64,000 bases of DNA from Shewanella piezotolerans WP3 (GCF_000014885.1 NC_011566.1:1798001-1862000), one strand, 5' to 3'; positions 18,367 through 26,633 are shown, numbered from the stretch's first letter. Program-made: numbers and translations. Notes: generated by a model not told the origin, from the sequence alone.

Positions 18367-19221
18367 ATGAGTGAGAAAACGATAAAGGAACTTCAGCTTC
18401 AGGTGACGGAATTAACGTCAAAAGTGAAAGAACTGGAAGTTCAATGTAGCAGCCAAGCCTCTGCTGATAAGTGTGTTGTTTGCGCTGCAACGGAGTGCGT
18501 GGTGTGCGACAGCGGTCAATCAGTACGTAAGTGTGACAATTGCTTGCCTTGTATCATCAATTTCTGTGCCCCTTGTACGGTCAGTTTTTGTGCGCAATGT
18601 GAGCAAAATGCAGCTTATTGCTGTTTGACCTGTCAACCTAATGTTAAGTGTGTCACTTGTCAGCCAAACCTACAATGTGTCACCTGTGCACCAGGGCCGG
18701 CTTATTACTGTTTGCCATGCCAGCCAACGCAATGTTTGACTTGTTCTGCAGGTCCAGTTGAGCAGTGTGTCCCCTGTCAGCCGAGCGTGCAGTGCGCACC
18801 TTGTTATTACTGCGTGCCTTGTCAACCTACTATCCTCTGTTCACCTTGTCAGCCTACCGCTCAGTGTGTGACCTGTTCAGCAGGTCCTGTTGAGTTGTGT
18901 GTGCCGTGTCAACCGAGTGTGCAGTGTGCGCCTTGTTACTACTGCATCCCTTGCCAGCCGACAATACTCTGTGCGCCGTGCCAGCCAACCGCTCAGTGTG
19001 TAACATGCTCACCTAGCCCCGTCGCTTATTGCGCTCAGTGTCAACCAACACCGTGTGCGACAGGTTTACAGTGTGTGACGTGTTCACCAAGTCCTGTGGT
19101 TTGTTGTGTGCAGTGTCAGCCCGCAACGACGCAGCAATGTGTGACTTGTCGGCCATGTGACACCGGTTATCAATGTGCCAGTACACCTGTGACTTTTTGC
19201 TTATTGAGTGCTACCAGCTAA
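18367..19221 (+). CDS. Cysteine-rich CxxC-repeat protein, probable giant RiPP (TOMM) precursor
   Basis: 284 residues, 56 of them Cys (about 20 percent), with 28 pairs at CxxC spacing. Residues 1-26 are an amphipathic, Cys-free helix (KELQLQVTELTSKVKELE) that looks like a leader; residues 27-278 are the Cys-rich core with QPT, QPS and SPSP linkers. Two tandem 44-residue repeats (123-166 and 167-210; DNA 18733-18864 and 18865-18996) agree at 40 of 44 positions. It lies directly upstream of a YcaO cyclodehydratase. Bacillus heterocycloanthracin precursors, with Cys-Xaa-Xaa repeats, are a known precedent for such substrates, but are much shorter. The alternative is a metal-binding metallothionein-like or zinc-knuckle protein. 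AAGGAATGAAAA precedes ATG. No GG or obvious cleavage site and no secretion signal were seen. Confidence 0.8.
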   Translation: MSEKTIKELQLQVTELTSKVKELEVQCSSQASADKCVVCAATECVVCDSGQSVRKCDNCLPCIINFCAPCTVSFCAQCEQNAAYCCLTCQPNVKCVTCQPNLQCVTCAPGPAYYCLPCQPTQCLTCSAGPVEQCVPCQPSVQCAPCYYCVPCQPTILCSPCQPTAQCVTCSAGPVELCVPCQPSVQCAPCYYCIPCQPTILCAPCQPTAQCVTCSPSPVAYCAQCQPTPCATGLQCVTCSPSPVVCCVQCQPATTQQCVTCRPCDTGYQCASTPVTFCLLSATS

Positions 19222-19246
19222 TTTGAGTCAAATTACGGAAGAACAA

Positions 19247-19273
19247 GCAACTCTAGCATGGTGCTAGGGTTGT
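19247..19273 (+). terminator. Stem-loop between precursor-like gene and ycaO (possible leaky terminator or processing site)
   Basis: CTAGCA (19253-19258) pairs with TGCTAG (19262-19267) around a TGG loop. The stem extends through GCAAC (19247-19251) pairing with GTTGT (19269-19273) and a T-G wobble. There is only a short T-rich tail. A partial terminator here would give more precursor than enzyme. Confidence 0.5.
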
Positions 19274-19294
19274 TTGGATTAAAGGAATAACAAG

Positions 19295-21775
19295 ATGAAT
19301 ACTCTTTTGCTTTCACCCGCTGCAACCATCACTCCCAATGTTCATGGGGTTTTATTGCAGTCAGATCTAGGCGATTTTCAGCTGCACGGTAAAGATGTCA
19401 GTGACTTTGTTACCACTGTCGTACCGTTATTGCAGGGGGATAATACCGAGCAAGCAGTATGTGAAAAACTGCCAGATTATAGCGAAAGCAGTGTCAAGGC
19501 CGTCATTGCTTTACTCAAACAAAAAGGTTTGCTTGAGGAGGTTTCAGCGGATAACTGTTTTTCGCCACCTTGGGCCATGCACCAGCGATTTATCAATGCG
19601 TGGTCTAATAAAGAAACGCCTGATAATGAACTAAAAGATAAGAAAATACTGGTGATTGGACTGGAACCTTGGTCAGTAAAAATGGTTGATGAATTAGCTT
19701 GTTCTGGAGTGGGGCATATTCATATTGTTGATAATGATGTTGTTACCACCGATGATATTCTTTGTCACCGCGCAATGGGCGAACAAAGCGTTGGTTTACA
19801 GCGTAGCGTTGTTTTAAAGGCGGTCATCGACCAGCAAAGTCCTTGGTGCAACATCACAACGCAACCACTGGAAAAAGGCTGTCATGGAATCGATTTAGCC
19901 GATGAGTTTGACTGGGACCTTGTAGTGGTTACATTGAGTAAAGAGGCAAAGCACTGGCTCTACCAAATATCGAAAACACTGCATCATCATCAATTACCAG
20001 CACTATACGGTAGTTTAGACGGACTCGAATCTTGGATTGGGCCAGCAGTCAATTTAACGCCATCTGCAAACGCTATTGATGCTTGTTGGAACTGTTTGCG
20101 ACTACGTCGTTTAGGCACAGAGCATGCACCTGATCTAGCCCATGAACTCGATAAAAGCGCTAACAATAGCCAACAAACCAGCCGAGCACGCAATATGCTC
20201 AGCTCAATGGCAGCGTTAACAGGCCATCAACTCACTATGGAGGTGATAAAGCTATTGTCTGGCTATATTCAATCTGACTTGGTGGGCAAAGTGAATGTTC
20301 AAAACTTAGTCAGTAGTCAGGCTGAGTCTCATAAAATCATTCCTGTACCTTGGTGCAAAGTTTGTGGTTATGATCATCAATCAGCGATAGCGCATACCTC
20401 GTTAGTCAAACAACAGCAACTTAAACGGGCAGGTATGCAAGTCGGCGCCATGAGCGCAGTCTCCGCCCATCAAATCGAGCTGACTAACCCATTGAATATG
20501 ATGCATAGTGTCGATGATGTGAGCCAACTCTTTGAAGGTTGGGTTGATGACAAAACCGGCATTATTCGAAATTTGAGTGGCCACTCTGCACAGCTACCAG
20601 ACTTTCCAGTGACCGCATCGGCCAGTGTCTCTAACTTCACAGCGGGTCAATATGATCCAAGAGCGGTAGGGCAAGTGGGCTCAGGAAAAGGGCTTGATGG
20701 CGTTTCTGCTCATATTAGCGCAATTGGTGAGGCCATTGAGCGCTACTCTGCTGCAAGGTATCGCCTCGAAGACTGCCACTATGCATCGATTAGCCAATTG
20801 ACTGGCAGTTACCTTGACCCGAATGATTTAGTGCTCTATTCAAAAAAGCAGTATCACTCGCCACAATTCCCATTCTCTCGTTGGAATAAAAAGCGCAAGA
20901 TCCATTGGAGCAAAGGCGTCTATTTAGGTGGACAGGAACCAGTATGGGTGCCTTCACTAGTGAGCTACTTTAACTTCAGTTGCCCCTATGAGGAACAGTT
21001 TAGCCAAGTCTCTTCAAATGGGCTGGCAGCAGGGCAAGATAATGATGATGCCGGGATCAGAGCGACCTATGAGCTGATAGAACGCGATGCGATGATGTTA
21101 ACTTGGTACGCCAAGCACCCCTGTCAGCGTTTAAAACTCGACACTGTTAACCACGGTAAAATGCGCGTGATGCTTGATGAGCTATCAGTAATTGGGGTGC
21201 AGCTAGAACTGTATCTACTTGACGTGGGCATTCACGTGCCAACGGTTGTCTGTTTGGCCTTGGGGGATGGCCTACAGACACCCGCTGTATCAGTGGCCCT
21301 AGCTTGTCATGGTGATATTCAAGTGGCGATGAAAAAAGCATTGCTAGAGCAGGGGCATGTGATGCCTTACCTTTGCCACCTGATGAGAAGCGGCGCAAAA
21401 GTGCCGCAACATGTTAGCGAAGTACAAAGCCTTGAGGATCATGCCGCCTATTATTTTAAACTTAATAAGCGTTCAGCCTTTGATTTTATGCGCCAACCGG
21501 CAGAGCAGGCAATTGATATTGAACAGTGGAGCTATCCAGTCGTCAAAGACTCCTCCGCTCTCAACCAAAGGTTACTCGATGCGGGAGTCGAGGTTGCCAT
21601 TGTCGATGTCACCTCTCCAGATGTGGCCTTAAGCCCTTTTAGAGTCGCACGGGCTGTGGGCAAGCATATGCAGCCGATTCATTTTGGCGAGCAGTTTAAG
21701 CGAGTGGATAACCCACGCTTGAAACGACTACTTGGCGGAGAGAGCGTCAATATGGATCCTCATCCAATTGCTTAA
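19295..21775 (+). CDS. Fused E1-like/YcaO azoline cyclodehydratase (TOMM, SagC-SagD type)
   Basis: 826 residues. Residues 1-85 form a winged-helix domain like RiPP recognition elements (LHGKDVSDFVTTVVPLLQGD then VIALLKQKGLL). Residues 115-365 are ThiF/E1-like (KKILVIGLEPWSVKMVDELACSG; D146 of IVDNDVV), with a zinc Cys4 set C264/C267 and C354/C357. Residues about 430-826 are YcaO: GEAIERYSA (478-486), SSNGLAAGQ (573-581) and ATYELIERDAMM (590-601) supply ATP/Mg-binding residues. Such fusions use ATP to turn Cys, Ser or Thr of a leader-bound peptide into azolines. The C-terminus reads DPHPIA instead of the PxPxP typical of these enzymes. AAAGGAATAACAAG precedes ATG. It sits between the Cys-rich protein and a thiazolinyl-imine-reductase-like gene, which argues that Cys is the target. 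Confidence 0.88.
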   Translation: MNTLLLSPAATITPNVHGVLLQSDLGDFQLHGKDVSDFVTTVVPLLQGDNTEQAVCEKLPDYSESSVKAVIALLKQKGLLEEVSADNCFSPPWAMHQRFINAWSNKETPDNELKDKKILVIGLEPWSVKMVDELACSGVGHIHIVDNDVVTTDDILCHRAMGEQSVGLQRSVVLKAVIDQQSPWCNITTQPLEKGCHGIDLADEFDWDLVVVTLSKEAKHWLYQISKTLHHHQLPALYGSLDGLESWIGPAVNLTPSANAIDACWNCLRLRRLGTEHAPDLAHELDKSANNSQQTSRARNMLSSMAALTGHQLTMEVIKLLSGYIQSDLVGKVNVQNLVSSQAESHKIIPVPWCKVCGYDHQSAIAHTSLVKQQQLKRAGMQVGAMSAVSAHQIELTNPLNMMHSVDDVSQLFEGWVDDKTGIIRNLSGHSAQLPDFPVTASASVSNFTAGQYDPRAVGQVGSGKGLDGVSAHISAIGEAIERYSAARYRLEDCHYASISQLTGSYLDPNDLVLYSKKQYHSPQFPFSRWNKKRKIHWSKGVYLGGQEPVWVPSLVSYFNFSCPYEEQFSQVSSNGLAAGQDNDDAGIRATYELIERDAMMLTWYAKHPCQRLKLDTVNHGKMRVMLDELSVIGVQLELYLLDVGIHVPTVVCLALGDGLQTPAVSVALACHGDIQVAMKKALLEQGHVMPYLCHLMRSGAKVPQHVSEVQSLEDHAAYYFKLNKRSAFDFMRQPAEQAIDIEQWSYPVVKDSSALNQRLLDAGVEVAIVDVTSPDVALSPFRVARAVGKHMQPIHFGEQFKRVDNPRLKRLLGGESVNMDPHPIA

Positions 21776-21873
21776 CAGGCTGTCACAGCCCCTCAATCAT
21801 TAACAAGACCATGCTGTTAGCTATTTCTTTAGATAGCAGCAAGGACAAACTCTTTACCATCAAGGACGAACTG

Positions 21874-22827
21874 ATGAAAGTACTTGTATGCGGCACCAAT
21901 TATGGCGCAACTTATATTCGAGCATTGGCCACACAGCCTCAAAACCTTAGTTTGGCAGCAATATTGTCGACTGGTAGTCAGCGATCAAAACAATATGCAG
22001 CACAACTGCAGGTACCACACTTTACTCAAATAGAGCAGATCCCGGCAGGTACCGTTGACATTGCTTGTATTGCAGTCGCCGGAGAAGGTGGGCAACAATT
22101 AGCGGTGCAATGCTTGAATAGAGGGATTCACGTTTTGTGTGAGCACCCTGTTGGCGAGGAGGTTGTGCGTTATGCACTAGAGTTAGCCACAAAAAATGGC
22201 TGTCGTTTCCACGTCAACGCTCATTTTGCCGACCTTGGTGCACCGCAAGCGTTTTACCAAGCGATTGCCACCGCTTCGCAACAAGCTCCCTGTATGCATT
22301 TTGACCTTAACGTCAATTTGCGCACTCTATATTCAGGACTAGATCTGTTAGGCAGAGCCTTAGGTTCACTGTCAAACATTGGACTTGTTCCAGCAACTCA
22401 AATCGATAAGACAAAGGGGTTATTTGAAACACTGCAGTTAACAGGGCCTGAATTTTCAGTGTCATTACTCTGTCAGAACTTTGCTTCACAACATGATGAC
22501 GGTAGTGCGACACTGCTCAATCACCGCGTGAGCGCAACATTTCCCCATGGGAACTTGCTACTTTGTGAAACTGCAGGTCCCGTCTTTTGGTTCCCATCAC
22601 CAGTGTCTATGTCTGCAGAAACATGGCAAAGTTATCTGCCAGTACAAGTTGAGCCGAGCAATCAGTATCAATTAATGCAGCAGCGAGACATTGCTAATAT
22701 TTCTGCACTCAACAAACTCGTCACCAGCATCAGTGAGCCAAATGCCATTATTGAGCAACAGCCCGATTATCTGATTGGTTTGGCAAAATTGTGGGAGCAA
22801 ACGCTGGCGGTACTGCAGAGGGAGTGA
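21874..22827 (+). CDS. Gfo/Idh/MocA-type oxidoreductase, thiazolinyl imine reductase-like
   Basis: 317 residues from ATG 21874 (AAGGA seven bases upstream); an in-frame ATG at 21811 has no ribosome site. It opens with the dinucleotide-binding turn VLVCGTNYGATYIRAL, followed by LAAILSTGSQRSKQYA, VDIACIAVAG, GIHVLCEHPVGEEV and RFHVNAHF. This combination is that of PchG/Irp3 thiazolinyl imine reductases, which use NADPH to reduce a thiazoline to a thiazolidine in pyochelin and yersiniabactin synthesis. No nonribosomal peptide synthetase is nearby; the partner here is a YcaO cyclodehydratase. The natural inference is reduction of thiazolines on the Cys-rich protein. It is slightly shorter than the siderophore enzymes (about 350). 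The frame is intact up to the IS110 remnant. Confidence 0.78.
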   Translation: MKVLVCGTNYGATYIRALATQPQNLSLAAILSTGSQRSKQYAAQLQVPHFTQIEQIPAGTVDIACIAVAGEGGQQLAVQCLNRGIHVLCEHPVGEEVVRYALELATKNGCRFHVNAHFADLGAPQAFYQAIATASQQAPCMHFDLNVNLRTLYSGLDLLGRALGSLSNIGLVPATQIDKTKGLFETLQLTGPEFSVSLLCQNFASQHDDGSATLLNHRVSATFPHGNLLLCETAGPVFWFPSPVSMSAETWQSYLPVQVEPSNQYQLMQQRDIANISALNKLVTSISEPNAIIEQQPDYLIGLAKLWEQTLAVLQRE

Positions 22828-22835
22828 TTATTACA

Positions 22836-23567
22836 TCACTGCTTTGCTGCAACCAGTAATCTGATGGCACGTAGTGCTTGTACCGCTTTGACGACAGGAT
22901 AGTAACGCCAGTTTAATACATGATGTTCAAGCTTGTTATTGAGCCGTTTTAGTGTCGCGTTCCGCTTCGAGATCGTTTGCAAGTATTCTTGCAAGACAGT
23001 CTGTTGGCTTGGATGCGGTAAGATCAGTTCACTGAGCCAGCGTAAGTGCTTTAGCGACCAGTTTGCAGTACCCTTATAGTTGATGTTATTTCGAAGCTGA
23101 AGCGCTTTAAGCTGGTATTTGGCATCTTTTAAATCTTTCATCGCAGTTTCACGTGCTCGGGATAAATCTCTAATGGCTTCATCTTCTGGCTCAGGGACAT
23201 AAATCGCCGTCAGATCTTCCGACATAAGCTGCTTGGCTAGCTTCAGAGCATCGCGCTTATCGGTTTTAACTTTCTCTCCAGACTTTTTAGGAATAAGTGA
23301 CGGAGCTATGACATAGCAACAGTGACCAAGGCTTGTGAGTAAGCGGTAGATCCAGTAACCGCAAGGACCAGCCTCATACTCAAAGTATAAGGTTGCTTTT
23401 GGATACTTAGACTCGAACTGTCTGGCCAGTTTAGTGATAGAAGCCTTAGCACTTGAAACTCCTCCAAAATGAACAGCTTGCGCACAACGTTGATCTTCGA
23501 TGTAAGCGACTTCAACAAATTATTTATGTGTATCAAGGCCAATAAAAATTATGTTATGTTTATTCAT
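22836..23567 (-). pseudogene. IS110-family transposase, truncated and with an in-frame stop
   Basis: Reading from ATG 23567, the N-terminus IIFIGLDTHK is that of IS110-type DEDD transposases, but codon 16 is TAA (23520-23522). After the stop the same frame continues with TLYFEYEAGPCGYW, KSGEKVKTDKRDALKLAKQL, DLTAIYVPEPEDEAIRDL and KHLRWLSELILPHP, all typical of the family. The frame ends at 22836 after about 243 codons, where full-length enzymes have roughly 340-400, so the C-terminal transposase domain with the conserved Ser is gone. It is a dead remnant, lying eight bases beyond the stop of the reductase gene and opposite in strand. Confidence 0.9.
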
Positions 23568-23651
23568 GCTGATCTCCATTTTTTAGTTTCTTTAACAAAA
23601 CTATTATGGCTCTGGCTTTTAGCTAACCCACGATGAATTGGAGATCAGCAT
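23566..23651. mobile_element. IS110 5' end remnant with inverted repeat
   Basis: ATGCTGATCTCCA at 23566-23578 is repeated inverted at 23639-23651 (TGGAGATCAGCAT), enclosing about 60 bases. This lies upstream of the broken transposase, where IS110 elements carry a non-coding end that can encode the bridge/seek RNA. I infer it marks the element's boundary. The other end of the element is not identifiable. Confidence 0.5.
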
Positions 23652-24010
23652 CTTTAGTGTGGAGTCATTGTGTCTATACGAATAGGTATCTATGAAAGTT
23701 TCTTTTTATCAAATTTTCCTGCAGTTGCGAGTATATGCAACACGATTAACTCCAAACCTCACCAAAACATCGACTTCCTCAGATAAAAACGCTGAGTTAA
23801 CCACCAGCACTTTTCAATAAGCGATTTCAGCAAAATGTTATCATTTTTGCATATTTCACCGGCTGACTTTCTTTCGTGATAAAAATTCATGATGAGAATG
23901 CGGTCAAGTATTGAGTTCGCCCCCTTAGCTCATTATGTTGTTGATTTACTATGGCTGGCTAATAGAGTTTTTTAACTCAACAGAGTTTAGCCCGTATTCA
24001 GGGAGATAGG
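23652..24010. other. Intergenic region between IS remnant and hydrolase-like gene
   Basis: About 360 bases with no frame supported by a ribosome site. The sequence is AT-rich and shows no strong repeat. It may contain decayed flanking DNA and should hold the promoter of the following gene; AGGGAGATAGG at 23999-24009 is that gene's ribosome site. Confidence 0.4.
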
Positions 24011-24970
24011 ATGAGTAAAGGATTAAACCAAGTTCGCAGTAATAAAAGCGCGGCGCTGAGAAAAATAGCGACAGTTGCTGTTATAGCTGCCAGCTACTGC
24101 ACGCCATGGAGCGCGCAGGCCCTTAGCGTAGAAACTAATAACAGCAAAATTGAAGCCAAGTATCTAGCTGTTCCTAAACAGGTGGCTGTCAATGAGGGAG
24201 TGTTGTCTCTTTCTTCTGGAGCTGGGCTTTACTATTGGGACACCGGCGGTGAGGGGCCTGTGGTAATTCTCTTGCATCCCGGCAGGGGGAGTGCGTTAAC
24301 TTGGCCTTATCAGCAGCCGGCTTTTGCAAAGGCGGGTTATAGAACCATCGCTTATTCGAGACGTGGCTACTTTGGTTCACCAGCTGGTTCAGAAAGTGAT
24401 ACAGGTAATTATGCTGATGATCTAAATGCATTAGTCGAACACTTAAATGTCGACAAATTTCATATTCTTGGATTAGCAGCTGGCGGCTTTGCCGTTTCAG
24501 ATTATGTGGTCTCTTACCCGGAAAAACTGCTGAGTATGACGATTGTTTGTAGCCTCTTTGGTTTATGGGATAACAATATTGATCAACGATTGGATTTCAT
24601 TCTGCCAGAGAGCTTTAATGATTTGCCTCCTGAATTTAAAGAGCTTGGTCCATCTTATCGCTGGGCACATCCTGAAGGCGTAAAACAGTGGATAGCAATG
24701 GAAAAGAAGTCACGCGGTGATGGTGTTAGGCACGGACAGCCGGCGAAAAGCACGATTACTTGGGAGAAAATTCGCGCAGCTAACATACCCAGCTTGTTTA
24801 TTGCTGGCGGGGCAGATTTATATCAGCCGCCATCGATGATGCGCGCGGCCGCGCGGGAGTTACCCCATAGTGAGACTCTGTTGGTACCCGAAGCTGGCCA
24901 TGCCGTCCAATGGGAACAGCCTGAATTGTTTAATCGTGTTGTTATTGAGTTTTTAAATAAAAATAACTGA
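24011..24970 (+). CDS. Exported alpha/beta-hydrolase-fold protein with Ala in place of the nucleophile
   Basis: 319 residues. N-terminal signal peptide (positive start, then IATVAVIAASYCTPWSAQA). The fold is clear from VVILLHPGRGSALTW (oxyanion region), YSRRGYFGS, the elbow and the C-terminal Asp/His. At the nucleophile elbow the sequence is ILGLAAGG: the residue expected to be Ser is A156 (codon GCA). D269 (IAGGADLYQPP) and H297 (PEAGHAVQWEQPE) are kept. The protein is therefore probably not a conventional hydrolase; a binding or lyase-like role, or recent inactivation (one base from TCA to GCA), is possible. It stands alone on its strand after the IS110 remnant. Confidence 0.85.
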   Translation: MSKGLNQVRSNKSAALRKIATVAVIAASYCTPWSAQALSVETNNSKIEAKYLAVPKQVAVNEGVLSLSSGAGLYYWDTGGEGPVVILLHPGRGSALTWPYQQPAFAKAGYRTIAYSRRGYFGSPAGSESDTGNYADDLNALVEHLNVDKFHILGLAAGGFAVSDYVVSYPEKLLSMTIVCSLFGLWDNNIDQRLDFILPESFNDLPPEFKELGPSYRWAHPEGVKQWIAMEKKSRGDGVRHGQPAKSTITWEKIRAANIPSLFIAGGADLYQPPSMMRAAARELPHSETLLVPEAGHAVQWEQPELFNRVVIEFLNKNN

Positions 24971-25109
24971 GCTGTTTTTATATGACATTGATAACGCTGT
25001 GATTGAATTCGGCTGCGACGATGTTTATGATCCGATGCTCTCTAACAAGTATCAATACATTCTCAAACTCATAATAAATGTTGTATTGCCCAGTTAAAAA
25101 GGAAAATAG

Positions 25110-26027
25110 ATGAACGCTGCTGAACGCTACCCAATAGGTACTCCTGGCCAGAAATGGAATGATGCTGATAAGTCAGCTTGGCTGGCTTTGCAGTCGGTTA
25201 AACGCTCTTACAAAGAGCAAGTGTTAACAAAGGTGTTGGCCTTGGGGGAGAGGTTCACACTAGAGCAGTACGGCGCTTTGTCTGTTGATGAATCTAAGTA
25301 CCCTTTGTACGCGTTAAAGAGCAATGACTGGCAGGTTGGAAAACCAATTATCTTAGTGACTGGTGGTGTTCACGGTTACGAAACGAGTGGCGTGCAAGGG
25401 GCGATCCGGTTTATGGAAACCAAAGCTCAAGCCTATGCGGAGCATTTCAATATCGTGTTGATCCCCTGCGTGAGTCCGTGGGGGTATGAGACAATAAACC
25501 GCTGGAATCCTAATGCTATTGACCCAAATCGCTCATTCTATGCAGATAGTCCTGCTGAAGAGTCGGCAGAGTTATTAGCTTACCTTGCGCCTATTAATGA
25601 GCAGATTTTCGCTCATATCGATCTGCATGAAACCACTGACACTGATAATAGTGAATTTAGACCAGCATTAGCCGCGCGTGATGCAAGCGTGCATGATAAT
25701 TGGAATATTCCTGATGGTTTTTATCTGGTGGGTGATACCATAAACCCGCAAGCAGCATTCCAAAAAGCCATCATTACTGAAGTTGAGCAAGTGACTCATA
25801 TTGCACCGGCTGATGATAACGATAAGCTAATCGGGGTTGAATTGGCTCAGTTTGGGGTGATCAATTATGCCACCAAAGCCTTGGGTTTGTGCGCTGGGTT
25901 AAGCGCTGCCAAATATGTCACTACCACAGAAGTTTACCCAGATAGCCCCTTGGTAGACGATGAAAACTGTATTATTGCTCAAGTAGCAGCAATAACCGGA
26001 GGCTTGGACTACTTACTAAGTTTGTAA
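25110..26027 (+). CDS. M14-family zinc metallocarboxypeptidase/deacylase
   Basis: 305 residues, cytoplasmic (no signal). Zinc ligands of the M14 fold are visible as HxxE in TGGVHGYETSG and the later His in HIDLHETTDTD. The substrate-carboxylate region WNPNAIDPNRSF fits M14. Related proteins include succinylglutamate desuccinylase/aspartoacylase-like enzymes; the substrate here cannot be told. AAAAAGGAAAATAG precedes ATG. Followed by a terminator. Confidence 0.8.
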   Translation: MNAAERYPIGTPGQKWNDADKSAWLALQSVKRSYKEQVLTKVLALGERFTLEQYGALSVDESKYPLYALKSNDWQVGKPIILVTGGVHGYETSGVQGAIRFMETKAQAYAEHFNIVLIPCVSPWGYETINRWNPNAIDPNRSFYADSPAEESAELLAYLAPINEQIFAHIDLHETTDTDNSEFRPALAARDASVHDNWNIPDGFYLVGDTINPQAAFQKAIITEVEQVTHIAPADDNDKLIGVELAQFGVINYATKALGLCAGLSAAKYVTTTEVYPDSPLVDDENCIIAQVAAITGGLDYLLSL

Positions 26028-26069
26028 GCTAAAGTGTTAAGCATGAGTCTGAAGTTAACTACCAAAAAT

Positions 26070-26095
26070 AAGCGTGCCTAATAGGCGCGCTTTTT
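26070..26095 (+). terminator. Intrinsic terminator after M14 gene
   Basis: AGCGTGCCT (26071-26079) pairs with AGGCGCGCT (26083-26091), with one G-U pair and a three-base loop, followed by TTTT. Confidence 0.8.
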
Positions 26096-26225
26096 AGTTT
26101 GCGAACACTAGACAATCTCTTATGGTAATCTAGGCTGGAAATTGCCATTTTTATCGTTAAATATCTATTGTTAAATTTGTACAACTAGATGTTTAAAATA
26201 ATATTTATACGAAAAGAGTACTTCA

Positions 26226-26633
26226 ATGACCGAACACCGTTATACCCTTATTGAGCAGGTGCCTAGTGCTGAAGATTTCGTTCGACTTCGCATCATTACA
26301 GGCTTAACGCCGAGACCACTAGAAGCTGCGAAGAAGGCGTTGCCCAATAGCGTTTATGGCGTGCATATCTGTGTTGCTGAGCAAACCATTGCCATGGGGC
26401 GGGTCGTGGGTGATGGAGTGTTAAATTTTGATATTGTCGATATTGCTGTCGAACCGGACTACCAAGGGCAGGGCTTCGGCCGACTTATCATGCAAAGCAT
26501 TATGGATTACCTAGAAAATACAGCCTTTAAAGGTGCATATATTACTTTGATGGCGGATGTGCCAGAGCTATATACTCAATTTGGATTTAAGTTGAGTCGA
26601 CCAGCGAGCGAAGGCATGTATATTACAAAATAG
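26226..26633 (+). CDS. GNAT-family N-acetyltransferase
   Basis: 135 residues, a single GNAT domain. The acetyl-CoA-binding loop appears as VEPDYQGQGFGRLIM (the Q/RxxGxG/A pattern), with beta strands GRVVGDGVLNFDIVDIAV before it and LYTQFGFKLS after. The substrate is unknown; small stand-alone GNATs act on amino acids, polyamines or protein N-termini. ATG follows AAAAGAGTACTTCA. It is monocistronic. Confidence 0.85.
   Translation: MTEHRYTLIEQVPSAEDFVRLRIITGLTPRPLEAAKKALPNSVYGVHICVAEQTIAMGRVVGDGVLNFDIVDIAVEPDYQGQGFGRLIMQSIMDYLENTAFKGAYITLMADVPELYTQFGFKLSRPASEGMYITK

Noticed and set aside
18733..18996. CRISPR-like repeat
   Set aside because: The repeats are tandem coding units of 132 bases without spacers.
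18367..19221. Reading the Cys-rich gene as a ferredoxin or zinc-finger array of known type
   Set aside because: CxxC units follow each other without the spacing of 4Fe-4S ferredoxins or zinc fingers. A novel metal protein remains possible, so it is kept as an alternative rather than the call.
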